A stretch of DNA of 64,000 nt from UBA1794 sp050946375 (GCA_050946375.1 JBMNUT010000003.1:62001-126000), one strand, 5' to 3'; shown: positions 15,243-24,366, numbered from the stretch's first letter. Numbers and translations are program-made. Notes: a model not told the origin generated them from the sequence alone.

Positions 15243-16310
15243 ATGGAATTGGAATTACGACCTCTTAATCTTCCGGGCGTGGACATGAAGCGTCCGGTAG
15301 TAATTGCCGGCCCTTGCAGTGCAGAGACGGAAGAACAAGTGATGAATACGGCTCGCGATTTGGCGAACCGAGGTATAAAAATATTCCGCGCTGGTGTGTG
15401 GAAGCCTCGCACGAAACCCGGAGGGTTTGAGGGAAAAGGCGTAGAAGCCTTGCCGTGGCTGAAGCGCGTGAAAGAGGAAACCGGCATGTTGGTCGCTACG
15501 GAAGTGGCTACGGCCAAGCATGTAGAGGAGTGTCTGGAAGCCGGAATCGACATATTGTGGATAGGTGCCCGCACGTCGGCCAACCCCTTTGCCGTGCAGG
15601 AGATAGCGGACACGCTGAAAGGCGTAGACATTCCCGTGCTGGTCAAGAACCCGGTCAACCCCGACCTGGAGCTGTGGATTGGCGCTCTGGAGCGCATAAA
15701 CGGCGCGGGTGTAAAGCGTTTGGCAGCCATCCACCGCGGTTTCAGTTCGTATGAGAAGAAGTTGTACCGCAACCAGCCGCAGTGGCAGATACCTATCGAG
15801 CTGCGCCGCCGTGTTCCCGAGTTGCCGCTCATCTGTGACCCCAGCCACATCGGCGGAAAGCGCGAGCTGATTGCTCCTTTGGCGCAGCAGGCGATGGACC
15901 TGGGCTTCGACGGACTGATTATCGAGAGCCATTGTACGCCGGATGCAGCCTGGAGCGATGCCGCTCAGCAGATAACCCCCGACGTATTGGAGTACATCCT
16001 CAACCTGCTTGTGGTGCGCGATACGACGCAGAGTACCGAGAATCTTTCCCAGTTGCGTAAGGTAATCGACGAATGCGACAACTCCTTGATTGAAATCCTT
16101 GCCAAGCGGATGCGCGTAAGCCGCGAGATTGGCCTCTTCAAGAAGGAGCACAGCATGACCATCCTTCAGCGTGACCGCTACGATGAGATTATAGCCAAGC
16201 GTTGTGCCCAGGGCATGCAGTGCGGAATGGGGACGGACTTTATGCGCAAAATCTTCGAGGCAATCCACGAGGAGAGCATCAACCAGCAGATGGATGTGCT
16301 GAACAAATAG
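15243..16310 (+). CDS. Bifunctional DAHP synthase / chorismate mutase
   Basis: The 355-residue fusion has an N-terminal 3-deoxy-7-phosphoheptulonate synthase (1-260; PVVIAGPCSAETEEQV, FRAGVWKPRTKPGGFEG, LICDPSHIGGKREL, DGLIIESHCTPDAAWSDAAQQ) and a C-terminal AroQ-type chorismate mutase (270-355; LSQLRKVIDECDNSLIEILAKRMRVSREIGLFKKEH). It thus carries the first step of the shikimate pathway and the branch to prephenate. Feedback of the synthase through the mutase domain is known for this architecture in other bacteria. It starts 25 bases after the aminotransferase gene. An in-frame upstream region exists, but alignment of the domain start and the spacing support the ATG at 15243. Confidence 0.95.
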   Translation: MELELRPLNLPGVDMKRPVVIAGPCSAETEEQVMNTARDLANRGIKIFRAGVWKPRTKPGGFEGKGVEALPWLKRVKEETGMLVATEVATAKHVEECLEAGIDILWIGARTSANPFAVQEIADTLKGVDIPVLVKNPVNPDLELWIGALERINGAGVKRLAAIHRGFSSYEKKLYRNQPQWQIPIELRRRVPELPLICDPSHIGGKRELIAPLAQQAMDLGFDGLIIESHCTPDAAWSDAAQQITPDVLEYILNLLVVRDTTQSTENLSQLRKVIDECDNSLIEILAKRMRVSREIGLFKKEHSMTILQRDRYDEIIAKRCAQGMQCGMGTDFMRKIFEAIHEESINQQMDVLNK

Positions 16311-16345
16311 AATGATATAACTGTTAGTCCTTTTTATAGACTGTT

Positions 16346-17119
16346 ATGCGCATACTGATTTTGGGTGCAGGAAAGATGGGTTCTTTCTTTACCGATGTGT
16401 TGAGTTTTCAGCATGAAACTGCTGTTTACGACATCAATCCGGAGCAATTGCGTTTCGTTTACAATACGTATCGCTTCACGACTCTCGACGAAGTGCGCGA
16501 CTTCGAGCCGGAACTGTTGATTAACGCCGTAACGGTGAAGTACACCATTGATGCTTTCCGCGCCGTATTGCCGGTTTTGCCGAAGAACTGCATTTTGAGT
16601 GATATAGCAAGCGTGAAGAGCGGTCTGCCTGCTTTCTACAAGGAATGCGGCTTCCGCTTCGTAAGTACGCACCCGATGTTCGGACCGACGTTCGCCAGCC
16701 TGAGCAATCTCTCGAACGAAAGTGCAATCATCATCTCGGAGAGTGACCATCTGGGGAAGGTGTTTTTCAAGGACCTCTATAATTCCTTGAAACTGAACAT
16801 CTTCGAGTATTCCTTTGAGGAGCATGACGAGACGGTGGCCTACAGCCTTTCCATACCGTTTGTCTCCACGTTTGTGTTTTGCGCGGTCATGCAACACCAG
16901 GATGCCCCGGGTACGACTTTTAAGAAGCACCTGGCCATTGCCCGCGGGTTGCTCTCGGAAGACGAATATCTGCTTCAGGAAATCTTGTTCAACCCCCGCA
17001 CTTCGAAGCAGGTGGAGAAGATTCGCAACGAACTGAAGACGCTGTTGGGAATTATCGAGGCGAAGGATTCCCAGGGATTGAAGGATTATATCCGCCGTAT
17101 CCGCGAGAATATCAAGTAA
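16346..17119 (+). CDS. tyrA: Prephenate dehydrogenase
   Basis: A 257-residue dehydrogenase that oxidatively decarboxylates prephenate to 4-hydroxyphenylpyruvate for tyrosine. The N terminus MRILILGAGKMGSFFTDVL is a GxGxMG dinucleotide-binding loop; STHPMFGPTFASLSN and EEHDETVAYSLSIPFVSTFVF match the TyrA core. It has no ACT domain and no chorismate mutase fusion, in keeping with its partner genes. Last gene of the attenuated Phe/Tyr operon, 35 bases after the DAHP synthase gene, followed by a strong hairpin at 17185. Confidence 0.93.
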   Translation: MRILILGAGKMGSFFTDVLSFQHETAVYDINPEQLRFVYNTYRFTTLDEVRDFEPELLINAVTVKYTIDAFRAVLPVLPKNCILSDIASVKSGLPAFYKECGFRFVSTHPMFGPTFASLSNLSNESAIIISESDHLGKVFFKDLYNSLKLNIFEYSFEEHDETVAYSLSIPFVSTFVFCAVMQHQDAPGTTFKKHLAIARGLLSEDEYLLQEILFNPRTSKQVEKIRNELKTLLGIIEAKDSQGLKDYIRRIRENIK

Positions 17120-17184
17120 ATAGTATTTTGTCTTTCTTTTTCCTCATGCCGCGTAGGGCGGAAAAAGTTGAGGCACTTTTTGAG

Positions 17185-17228
17185 ATTTCCCTTGCATCAA
17201 ATGCCAAATTGATGCAAGGGAAATTTTT
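17185..17228 (+). terminator. Terminator of the Phe/Tyr operon
   Basis: ATTTCCCTTGCATCAA (17185-17200) and its perfect reverse complement (17209-17224) form a 16-bp stem with an eight-base loop, followed by TTTTAT. The GATGCAAG core links it to the interspersed repeat family, and an AAAAAGTTGAGGCACTTTTTG unit (17163-17182) precedes it. Confidence 0.8.
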
Positions 17229-17302
17229 ATTGGGTGCATGGCGGTTGGGAGGTTGCGGCAGAGGACTGTCGGGATTGGTCTGCTGCGTAGGGGTAACGGA
17301 TG

Positions 17303-17345
17303 GGAAAAAAGAAACCCGATAGCGCAGGGAAAAACGCTACCGGGT
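17303..17345 (-). terminator. Terminator of valS
   Basis: On the minus strand ACCCGGTAGCG (17345-17335) pairs with CGCTATCGGGTT (17324-17313), followed by TTCTTTTTT. Confidence 0.8.
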
Positions 17346-17377
17346 GTATGGAATTCTGAATCTAAGCTTTCTCCGGC

Positions 17378-20002
17378 TCAGGCTTCCAGAGCTGCTATGT
17401 TTTCTTTGAGCGAGCGGATGATGCTTTCTGCGTCGGCTTGTTTTTTCCGCTCGAGTGCTACGACTTCTGCGGGGGCATGGGCCAGGAATCGTTCGTTGCC
17501 CAGCTTTTTGAGTACGCCTTGCAGGAAGTTTTCCTTGCGTTGCAGTTCGGCCCGCAATTTCTCCAGTTCTTCTTCTTTGTTGATGAAGCCGTCGAGGGGA
17601 ACAGCGTATTCGGTCGTGCCGGCCATGAACGAGGCGGCTCCGGCGGGCTTCTCTTCTACTACTGCGATTGCTTCCAGATGACCCATTTTGACCAGTACCG
17701 GATTGTATGCCGAGACGGGGTTGTGGTCTACGGCGCAGAGCTTCAGCGGCGTTTTTTGCGGAAGGTTGCGCTGCAGGCGCAGGGCGCGTATGGCGCTGAC
17801 TACCTCTTTTACGTGGTTGAAGTCGCTTAAAAGTTTGGTATCCGCTCCCGTAGCTTCGGGCAAGGGCTGGAACATGATGCTGGCTCCTTCGGCACGGTCG
17901 TCAAGAGCTTGCCACAGTTCTTCGGTGATGAACGGCATGAAAGGATGAAGCAGGCGCAGCAGACTGTCGAAAAAGTTGAGGGTACTCTTGTAAGTAGCTG
18001 CGTCGATGGGTTCGCCGTAGGCAGGCTTTATCATTTCCAGGTACCAGGAAGAGAACTCGTCCCAGAAGAGTTTGTAGACTTCCATCAGCGCTTCGCTCAG
18101 GCGATACTTGGAGAAAAGGTCGGCCATCTCTGCCGCGCTTTTCTTCAACTGGGAGTCGAACCAGCGGATTGCCAGGGCGGAAGACTGCGGTTGTTCTGCA
18201 TGTTCGTCGATTTCCCAGCCTTTTACCAGTCGGAAAGCATTCCAGATTTTGTTGTTGAAGTTGCGTCCTTGTTCGCAGAGTGCATCGTCAAACAGAATGT
18301 CATTGCCAGCCGGAGCGGAAAGCATCATGCCCATGCGGACGCCGTCGGCGCCGTATTTGTCGATCAGCTCAAGCGGATCGGGCGAATTGCCCAGGCTTTT
18401 ACTCATCTTGCGTCCCAGCTTGTCGCGTACAATGCCGGTGAAATATACGTTGCGGAACGGTTTGTCTTGTTCATACTCATAGCCGGCCATGATCATACGT
18501 GCTACCCAGAAGAAGATGATGTCGGGCGCCGTTACCAAATCGCTGGTGGGGTAGTAGTATTTGAGTTCCTTGTTTCCGGGGTGAGTGATGCCGTTGAACA
18601 GCGAAATAGGCCATAACCAGGAGGAAAACCACGTATCCAGGCAGTCTTCGTCTTGCCGCAAATCGGCTACGGTGAGGTTGCTGTTGCCGGTTTTCTCTAT
18701 CGCCAGTTGGAGTGCCTTCTCTGCATCTTCCGCAACTACGTAGCCGCCTTCGGGCAGATAGTAGGCCGGAATGCGGTGTCCCCACCAGAGCTGGCGGCTG
18801 ATGCACCAGTCCTTGATGTTTTCCATCCAGTGGCGGTAGATGTTTTTGTACTTGGTCGGATAGAATTTGATGTCGTCGTTCATCACAGCCGCCAGCGCCG
18901 GTTTGGCCAAGTGCTCCATTTTCAGGAACCACTGCATGGAGAGTTTGGGCTCGATGACTACGTGTGTACGCTCCGAGTAACCTACTTTGTTGACATAGGC
19001 TTCCACTTTCTCCAATAAGCCGGCTGCTTCCAGGTCTTTCTCAATTTGTTTTCTGACTTCGAAGCGGTCCATTCCGACGTATAGGCCGGCGGCTTCGGAG
19101 ATGGTACCGTCGTCATTGAAGATGTCGATGGAAGGCAAATTGTATTTCTCGCCCAGCATGTAGTCGTTGACATCGTGGGCGGGGGTAACTTTCAGGCAGC
19201 CTGTTCCAAATTCTATATCGACATAGTCGTCTTCGATGACAGGAATTACCCGGCCGACTAAGGGGACAATGACTTTTTTGCCTCTCAGATGCTGATTTTT
19301 GGGGTCGTTCGGGTTGATGCACATGGCAGTATCGCCCATAATCGTCTCCGGTCGGGTCGTAGCTACTACTGCATAACCGTCTTCGCCTTCGATTTTATAG
19401 CGCAGATAGTATAGTTTGTTGTGCTCTTCCTTATATACTACTTCTTCGTCGCTCAGTGCTGTGAGTGCCTTGGGGTCCCAGTTTATCATGCGCACGCCTC
19501 GGTAAATGAGCCCTTTGTTGTAGAGATCGACGAAAACCTTCAGCACGCTTTTGGAGCGCTCTTCATCCATGGTGAACGCGGTGCGGTCCCAGTCGCAGGA
19601 GGCTCCCAGCTTGCGCAGTTGTTTGAGTATGATTCCTCCGTGTTCGTGGGTCCAGTCCCATGCGTGCTTCAGGAACTCTTCGCGTGTGAGGTCGCTCTTC
19701 TTGATGCCTTGTTCTGCCAGTTTGTTTACGACCTTGGCTTCGGTGGCAATGGAGGCATGGTCGGTACCGGGAATCCAGCAGGCGTTTTTGCCTTCCATAC
19801 GGGCACGGCGCACCAGAATGTCCTGAATGGTATTGTTGAGCATGTGCCCCATGTGGAGTACGCCGGTAACGTTGGGAGGGGGAATGATTACGGTGTAAGG
19901 TTCCCGCTCGTCGGGTTCGGAATGAAACAAATGGTGCTTGAGCCAATATTCATACCATTTTCCTTCTACGTCGGCGGGATTATATTTACTTGCCAGTTCC
20001 AT
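17378..20002 (-). CDS. valS: Valyl-tRNA synthetase
   Basis: This 874-residue class I enzyme attaches valine to tRNA-Val and edits threonine. Signatures are PPPNVTGVLHMGHML (HIGH box) near residues 39-53, the CP1 editing domain with TTRPETIMGDTA, and GRKMSKSLGNSPDP (KMSKS box). An anticodon-binding helical domain and a C-terminal coiled coil (EEELEKLRAELQRKENFLQGVLKKLGNERF) complete it; the coil distinguishes ValRS from IleRS. A TACCTTTG box lies 65 bases upstream. It is transcribed towards tyrA and ends at its own terminator. Confidence 0.98.
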   Translation of the reverse strand: MELASKYNPADVEGKWYEYWLKHHLFHSEPDEREPYTVIIPPPNVTGVLHMGHMLNNTIQDILVRRARMEGKNACWIPGTDHASIATEAKVVNKLAEQGIKKSDLTREEFLKHAWDWTHEHGGIILKQLRKLGASCDWDRTAFTMDEERSKSVLKVFVDLYNKGLIYRGVRMINWDPKALTALSDEEVVYKEEHNKLYYLRYKIEGEDGYAVVATTRPETIMGDTAMCINPNDPKNQHLRGKKVIVPLVGRVIPVIEDDYVDIEFGTGCLKVTPAHDVNDYMLGEKYNLPSIDIFNDDGTISEAAGLYVGMDRFEVRKQIEKDLEAAGLLEKVEAYVNKVGYSERTHVVIEPKLSMQWFLKMEHLAKPALAAVMNDDIKFYPTKYKNIYRHWMENIKDWCISRQLWWGHRIPAYYLPEGGYVVAEDAEKALQLAIEKTGNSNLTVADLRQDEDCLDTWFSSWLWPISLFNGITHPGNKELKYYYPTSDLVTAPDIIFFWVARMIMAGYEYEQDKPFRNVYFTGIVRDKLGRKMSKSLGNSPDPLELIDKYGADGVRMGMMLSAPAGNDILFDDALCEQGRNFNNKIWNAFRLVKGWEIDEHAEQPQSSALAIRWFDSQLKKSAAEMADLFSKYRLSEALMEVYKLFWDEFSSWYLEMIKPAYGEPIDAATYKSTLNFFDSLLRLLHPFMPFITEELWQALDDRAEGASIMFQPLPEATGADTKLLSDFNHVKEVVSAIRALRLQRNLPQKTPLKLCAVDHNPVSAYNPVLVKMGHLEAIAVVEEKPAGAASFMAGTTEYAVPLDGFINKEEELEKLRAELQRKENFLQGVLKKLGNERFLAHAPAEVVALERKKQADAESIIRSLKENIAALEA

Positions 20003-20066
20003 ATCTGAATGTGTTTTTATATGTGTATGAGCAATAGCTTGGTAGATATTTTTCGAACAGTGGGGG

Positions 20067-20074
20067 CAAAGGTA
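20067..20074 (-). promoter_or_regulatory. -7 box for valS
   Basis: TACCTTTG on the minus strand, 65 bases before the valS start codon. No clear -33 box. Confidence 0.5.
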
Positions 20075-20130
20075 CGAAAAAAAGCAGTATGTAAGGGAAT
20101 ATTGCAGGGGGGAATTGCGGGGAAAGGTAA

Positions 20131-20173
20131 AATGAAAAGAGAGATTTCGTCAGCGTTGATGAAATCTCTCTTT
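20131..20173 (-). terminator. Terminator of the initiator tRNA
   Basis: AAAGAGAGATTTC (20173-20161, minus strand) pairs perfectly with GAAATCTCTCTTT (20148-20136), followed by TCATTTT. It lies 5 bases after the tRNA 3' end. Confidence 0.85.
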
Positions 20174-20178
20174 GTGAG

Positions 20179-20251
20179 TTGCGGAGGCCCGACTCGAACG
20201 AACGACCTCCAGGTTATGAGCCTGGCGAGCTACCAACTGCTCCACTCCGCG
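20179..20251 (-). tRNA. Initiator tRNA-fMet (anticodon CAT)
   Basis: The cloverleaf reads from 20251: acceptor CGCGGAG with CTCCGCA, leaving position 1 C unpaired with position 72 A, the hallmark of initiator tRNA; D arm GAGC/GCTC with A11-U24, also initiator-like; anticodon loop CTCATAA; T arm GTTCG/CGGGC. The anticodon stem is CCAGG/CCTGG, so two of the three usual G-C pairs are present and the first is A29-U41. CCA is not encoded. Gene length 73. Confidence 0.95.
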
Positions 20252-20426
20252 ATGTCTTTTTTTGTTTTACGTGTGCAAAGGTAGGGAGTCTTGCTGACAT
20301 GTGCAAGTGTAGTGCGGAAAAATGGACGTAAATAATGTTAATTACGACCTTTTTGGGCGAAAAACTGCCTTATGAAGCGCTTTTAGGGGGACTTTCGGGT
20401 GATTTTTCCCTATAACTGGTATCAAT
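20252..20426. other. Gap upstream of the initiator tRNA
   Basis: No gene. A repeat-family like stretch (GGGCGAAAAACTGCC, GAAGCGCTTTTAGGGGG) occurs at about 20355-20400; the tRNA promoter was not recognised. Confidence 0.4.
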
Positions 20427-20957
20427 TTACAGGGAATTGACTACCCGATAGAACTCTTTGATTTCTTTTTTGGTCGGCTCGCCTTTGCTGAAGTACAGCA
20501 GGGTCCCGTCTACGTCTACGATGAGGAAAACGAAGCGGTTGTTGCAGTCGCCCAGATTCCACCCTTCGGACAGGAGTCTGTCGGGGTCGGTATAGATGGC
20601 TGCGCCGGTCTTCCGGATTTTTGCACGCACCATTGCCCGGACAATTGCGTTGGGCAAGAGGGGGGCATCCTTGAGGTTGACAATGCCGTAGGCCAGCAGT
20701 TTGGGTTGTTGGGTGAGGGGATGTTCTTCCAGATAGTCGGTGAAATCGCAGGAGGGGTGGTCGGGGTCGGCATAGAAGATAAGAATCGGCCGTTTCCCAA
20801 AGCCGGGCAAAGGAATCGGTTGGTTCTTGGCATCTCGTATTTCCAACTTTCCCAGCCGGTCTCCGACGCGGCTTACTCTTTTCCCGCCTTCGGCGAAAGT
20901 GGGGAGAGCGAGAAAGGTGATAAGGAAAAAGAAAGATACTTTCCAAAGGTTTCTCAT
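20427..20957 (-). CDS. YtfJ-like thioredoxin-fold periplasmic protein
   Basis: A 176-residue protein with a signal peptide (residues 1-22, ending LALPTFA). The sequence parallels E. coli YtfJ: GDRLGKLEIRDAKNQPI, then YGIVNLKDAPLLPNAIVRAMVRAKIR, and FVFLIVDVDGTLLYFSKGEPTKKEIKEFYRVV. The thioredoxin-like fold is present but the redox CXXC is not (HPSCDFT has one Cys). Function of YtfJ itself is not established. The start is 18 bases from the end of the phosphatase gene upstream, so the two are probably one transcript. Confidence 0.75.
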   Translation of the reverse strand: MRNLWKVSFFFLITFLALPTFAEGGKRVSRVGDRLGKLEIRDAKNQPIPLPGFGKRPILIFYADPDHPSCDFTDYLEEHPLTQQPKLLAYGIVNLKDAPLLPNAIVRAMVRAKIRKTGAAIYTDPDRLLSEGWNLGDCNNRFVFLIVDVDGTLLYFSKGEPTKKEIKEFYRVVNSL

Positions 20958-20975
20958 AGTTTTCCTCCTTTTTTG

Positions 20976-21467
20976 CTATTGTTTGTTGTCGTTTTCAGTC
21001 TCTATTGTTTCCAGAAGTCCTTGGCAGGCATCTTCGAGAATGTTGAGCACGTTTTCGAATCCGCTGGCTCCTCCGTAGTAGGGGTCGGGGACATGGTCGG
21101 CGGTGAGCCGCACCAGGTAGTCGGTCATGCGGCGTATTTTCTTTTCTTCTTCGGGCGATGGTGCCTGCTGGTGCAGGCGTGCGATGTTGCTGTCGTCCAT
21201 CCCGATGATGAGGTCGAAGTCGTAGAAGTCTTCGGTGCGTATGGGGCGCGACCGATGGGTCAGTTGGTATCCTCTTCTGGCTGCATGGCTTCGCATGCGC
21301 GCGTCGGGAAGTTCTCCCTGGTGGTAAGCGATTAGTCCGGCCGATGCGACGCTTATTTCTTTTTCCCTACCTGCTTTTTGGATAAAGTGCCGCATGATTT
21401 CCTCGGCAGCGGGTGAGCGGCAGATATTTCCGAGGCAGATGAACAGTATTTTGTATTCTTGTCCCAT
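20976..21467 (-). CDS. Low-molecular-weight protein-tyrosine phosphatase
   Basis: The 163-residue protein begins YKILFICLGNICRSPAAEEIMRHF, the CX5RS phosphate loop at the N terminus, and has the general acid in VPDPYYGG (residues about 130-136). These are the marks of the LMW-PTP family, which removes phosphate from protein tyrosines and in bacteria often controls polysaccharide export kinases. No tyrosine kinase gene is near. It is led by a well-formed promoter that overlaps the terminator of the next gene. Confidence 0.94.
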   Translation of the reverse strand: MGQEYKILFICLGNICRSPAAEEIMRHFIQKAGREKEISVASAGLIAYHQGELPDARMRSHAARRGYQLTHRSRPIRTEDFYDFDLIIGMDDSNIARLHQQAPSPEEEKKIRRMTDYLVRLTADHVPDPYYGGASGFENVLNILEDACQGLLETIETENDNKQ

Positions 21468-21480
21468 GATTATATCGCTG

Positions 21481-21510
21481 CAAAGTTACGTCATTCTCGA
21501 AAAACAACAA
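21481..21510 (-). promoter_or_regulatory. Promoter of the tyrosine phosphatase gene
   Basis: TTG at 21510-21508 and TAACTTTG at 21488-21481 on the minus strand, 19 bases apart. It is 14 bases before the start codon, so the leader is very short. Confidence 0.7.
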
Positions 21511-21544
21511 GCGGGAATAAGGGCTTTGTGCTCTTATTCCCGCT
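21498..21544 (-). terminator. Terminator of the GH2 gene
   Basis: On the minus strand AGCGGGAATAAG (21544-21533) pairs perfectly with CTTATTCCCGCT (21521-21510), followed by TGTTGTTTTT. It overlaps the -33 region of the next gene. Confidence 0.85.
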
Positions 21545-21567
21545 GCATAAAAGGAATTTTTTATGAA

Positions 21568-24240
21568 CTAATTGGCGCCTTTAGCCTCTAAATTGATGGT
21601 TTGAGTGGGCAGTCCTTTACTTTTTACGGTGAGCTGTATGTCGCCTTCCGTTCCGTTGGAGCGGAGTATGACGAGGGCACAGCCGTTGAAGGCCTTTATG
21701 TAAGGGTTCTGGAAGGATTCGAGGCTGGTCGGGTCGCCGTTGTCGGTAGCGACGATTTGTGCGGCACCTTTTACGGAGAACTTGATGAGATTGTCGGCCA
21801 GGGGCATGAAGTTTCCTTCTTTGTCGGTGAGACGTACGCTTACGAAGAGCAGGTCGCTGCCGTCAGCCTTCATGGCCGGGCGGTCGGAAGTGACTTCCAT
21901 TTTGGCTACCTTGCCGGCGGTTTTGATGCTGTCTTCGGCCCATACTTTACCGTCTTTATAGGCTACGACTTTAACCACTCCCGGTTCGTAGACAACTTCG
22001 TCCCAGCAAAGACGATAAATGTCTTTTACGAGCTCGGGTTTACGGCGTATTTCTTCCAAAGTCGGCACTTCTTCTCCTTTTTTCTTCTTTTTCATTCCCT
22101 GCGACTTGCCGTTGATGAACAATTCTGCCGCATCGCCCGAGGTATAGACATGCACCGGGGTGACTTCTCCTACGCGTTCCGGCCAGTTCCAGTGAGGCAG
22201 AATGTGTGCCATGGGCAGTTCCGGACGCCAGCGGGACTGGTAGAGATAATAACGGTCTTTCGGGAAACCGGCCAGGTCGATAATGCCGAAGTAAGAACTG
22301 CGGGAGGGTACGGCAATCCGGCCGATGGAAGCTAATTCTTTCTCGGCCCGTGCGCGCTCTTCGGGGTTGCTGAAGTTGGTCAGCACGGTGAGGTCGCTGT
22401 TGTAAGGTGTGGGCTCGCCCAGATAATCGAAGCCTGTCCAGACGAATTCACCCAGGTTTTCGGGATTTTCATCCTGTCCTTTGAATTCCCAATCCGGGGC
22501 CATTGCCCATCCGGGCGCATAAAGGTCGTAAGAGCTGACTTGGAAATCGGATTTTCCGAGGTCTTTGTTGTAACTTACGGGGAAGAAATATTCGCCGCGC
22601 GTACTGATGCACGAAGATGTCTCGCTGCCGTAGTAGGGATGGCCGTGGAATTGCTTGTGGAAGCCTGCATACATCATGGGTTTGTAGTTGAATCCGTAGA
22701 CGTCGGCTGTCTTGCAGAATCCGTTTTCGGAGCCTTTCGGGCGGTCGCACCCGTAGGTTGTGAGACGGGAGGGGTCTTCATCGTGTGCAATGTCGGTCAG
22801 TCTTTGGGCGATGGCAAACTTTTCGGGGATTACCTGCTCGGCGATTTCATTACCGGTGCTCCACATGATGACGGAGGGGTGGTTGCGGTCGCGGCGAATC
22901 AGGGCACGCAGGTCTTGTTCGTGCCAGTCGTCGAACAGAAGGGCATAGCCATTGGGCTTTTTGGCTACCGTCCATGTGTCTGTCAGTTCGTCCAAAACGA
23001 CGAATCCCATGCGGTCGCACAGGTCGAGCATTTCGGGTGCGGGCGGATTGTGGGAGGTACGTATGGCGTTCACGCCCATTTCTTTCATCATCTCCAGCTG
23101 GCGTTCCATGGCGCGCGTGTTGAATGCCGCGCCCAGTGCGCCGAGGTCGTGGTGGAGGCATACGCCCTGGAGCGGCAACTTGCGGCCGTTCAGGTAGAAA
23201 CCGTCGCTGGATGTGATTTTGAAGTCACGTATTCCGAACGAAGTCTTGTAGGAATCGATTTCTTGCCCGTTCTGTTTTACGGAAGTGAGGGCGATATAGA
23301 GGTTCGGGCTGTCTACGTCCCAGATGGCGGGCTGCTCGAGGTACATTTTTTGTATGATGGTCTGCCCGTCTGTTACTGCGGGGAGTGCCGTTTCAGAGGT
23401 GCATACGGCTTCGCCCGTGGGCTTTCCGTCCTTGTCCTGGCGGTATATCTGGGTAATTACCTGGGCGGGACTGGTGGATTGGGCCTTGTTTTGCAGAGTG
23501 ATTTGCATGTGGATGCTGGCGCGGTCGGTGGAGACTTGCGGGGTGGTGATGTAGGTGCCCCATTGAGCGATGCCGAGCGGCGATTTTTTCACCAGCCATA
23601 CGTTGCGGTATATGCCGCCTCCCGGATACCAGCGGCTGGACTCTTCGATGTTTTCCAGGCGGATGGCTACGACGTTTTCTTCACCGAACTTGAGGTAGGG
23701 GGTCAGATTTACCCGGTAGGAGGTATAGCCATAGGGCCAGCCGCCTACGAGTTGTCCGTTGCAGTAGACGGTGGAGTAGGACATGGCGCCGTCAATATCC
23801 AGGCAGATTTCCTTGCCTTTGTCCGCAGCGTCTACCTTGAATGTTTTGCGGTACCAGGCATTGCCCCACCAGGGCAGTTTGGCTGTCTCGCCGGGGTACT
23901 CCTGCTTGAACGGTCCTTCGATGCCCCAGTCGTGGGGAAGGTCGAGCGTTCTCCAGTTCTTGTCGTTGTACTCCGTGGTCGAAATGCTGACCGGACGGTT
24001 GCCGTAGAAGGGCTTTTCCGGAGTTTTATAAGGTTGTTTGAACGTAAGGAACGCATTGCCCGTGGGTAAGATGTAGGGCTTGACATAGGTGTAGGATAAC
24101 AATGTGTCGTCCTGTGTCTCTACTTGCTCTGCCTTGATGAACTTCCAACCTTTGTTGAAAGAGCTTCTTCCCGCTTCTTGTGCCGTGAGGGCCGATGCAG
24201 AGAAGAAACCGCATAGCAAAAGGGTGCAGATGGATTTCAT
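21568..24240 (-). CDS. Glycoside hydrolase family 2 enzyme (beta-galactosidase-like), secreted
   Basis: An 890-residue enzyme with a signal peptide (1-20, ALTAQ). A jelly-roll sugar-binding domain (DLPHDWGIEGPF, YSTVYCNGQLVGGWPYGYTSYRVNLTPYL), an Ig-like domain, and the TIM barrel (LPLQGVCLHHDLGALGAAFN, NAIRTSHNPPAPEMLDLCDRMGF) follow in order. The catalytic acid/base is Glu in MWSTGNEIAEQ and the nucleophile probably Glu in YYGSETSSC. A DUF4982-like and an Ig-like domain make the C terminus, usual for Bacteroides GH2 enzymes acting on host or plant beta-galactosides. The exact sugar is not decidable. It is monocistronic, not in a SusC/SusD locus within the window. Confidence 0.93.
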   Translation of the reverse strand: MKSICTLLLCGFFSASALTAQEAGRSSFNKGWKFIKAEQVETQDDTLLSYTYVKPYILPTGNAFLTFKQPYKTPEKPFYGNRPVSISTTEYNDKNWRTLDLPHDWGIEGPFKQEYPGETAKLPWWGNAWYRKTFKVDAADKGKEICLDIDGAMSYSTVYCNGQLVGGWPYGYTSYRVNLTPYLKFGEENVVAIRLENIEESSRWYPGGGIYRNVWLVKKSPLGIAQWGTYITTPQVSTDRASIHMQITLQNKAQSTSPAQVITQIYRQDKDGKPTGEAVCTSETALPAVTDGQTIIQKMYLEQPAIWDVDSPNLYIALTSVKQNGQEIDSYKTSFGIRDFKITSSDGFYLNGRKLPLQGVCLHHDLGALGAAFNTRAMERQLEMMKEMGVNAIRTSHNPPAPEMLDLCDRMGFVVLDELTDTWTVAKKPNGYALLFDDWHEQDLRALIRRDRNHPSVIMWSTGNEIAEQVIPEKFAIAQRLTDIAHDEDPSRLTTYGCDRPKGSENGFCKTADVYGFNYKPMMYAGFHKQFHGHPYYGSETSSCISTRGEYFFPVSYNKDLGKSDFQVSSYDLYAPGWAMAPDWEFKGQDENPENLGEFVWTGFDYLGEPTPYNSDLTVLTNFSNPEERARAEKELASIGRIAVPSRSSYFGIIDLAGFPKDRYYLYQSRWRPELPMAHILPHWNWPERVGEVTPVHVYTSGDAAELFINGKSQGMKKKKKGEEVPTLEEIRRKPELVKDIYRLCWDEVVYEPGVVKVVAYKDGKVWAEDSIKTAGKVAKMEVTSDRPAMKADGSDLLFVSVRLTDKEGNFMPLADNLIKFSVKGAAQIVATDNGDPTSLESFQNPYIKAFNGCALVILRSNGTEGDIQLTVKSKGLPTQTINLEAKGAN

Positions 24241-24298
24241 AGGATTTCGGTTTTAAAGATGAATTTGTTATGAGTAAAGTTTGAAATAGACTTGGAGG

Positions 24299-24355
24299 AT
24301 TTTGGAAAAAGCACTGCATCTTTTCGAGAAAAGTGCTGCATGTTTTTCCAAAAGG
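24299..24355. repeat. Interspersed repeat, copy cluster 5
   Basis: GGAAAAAGCACTGCATC, TTTTCGAGAAAAGTGCTGCA, then TGTTTTTCCAAAAGGCC. The first two units differ at two positions only (GCACTGCAT and GTGCTGCAT). It lies upstream of the GH2 gene. Confidence 0.6.
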
Positions 24356-24366
24356 CCTTAAACACA

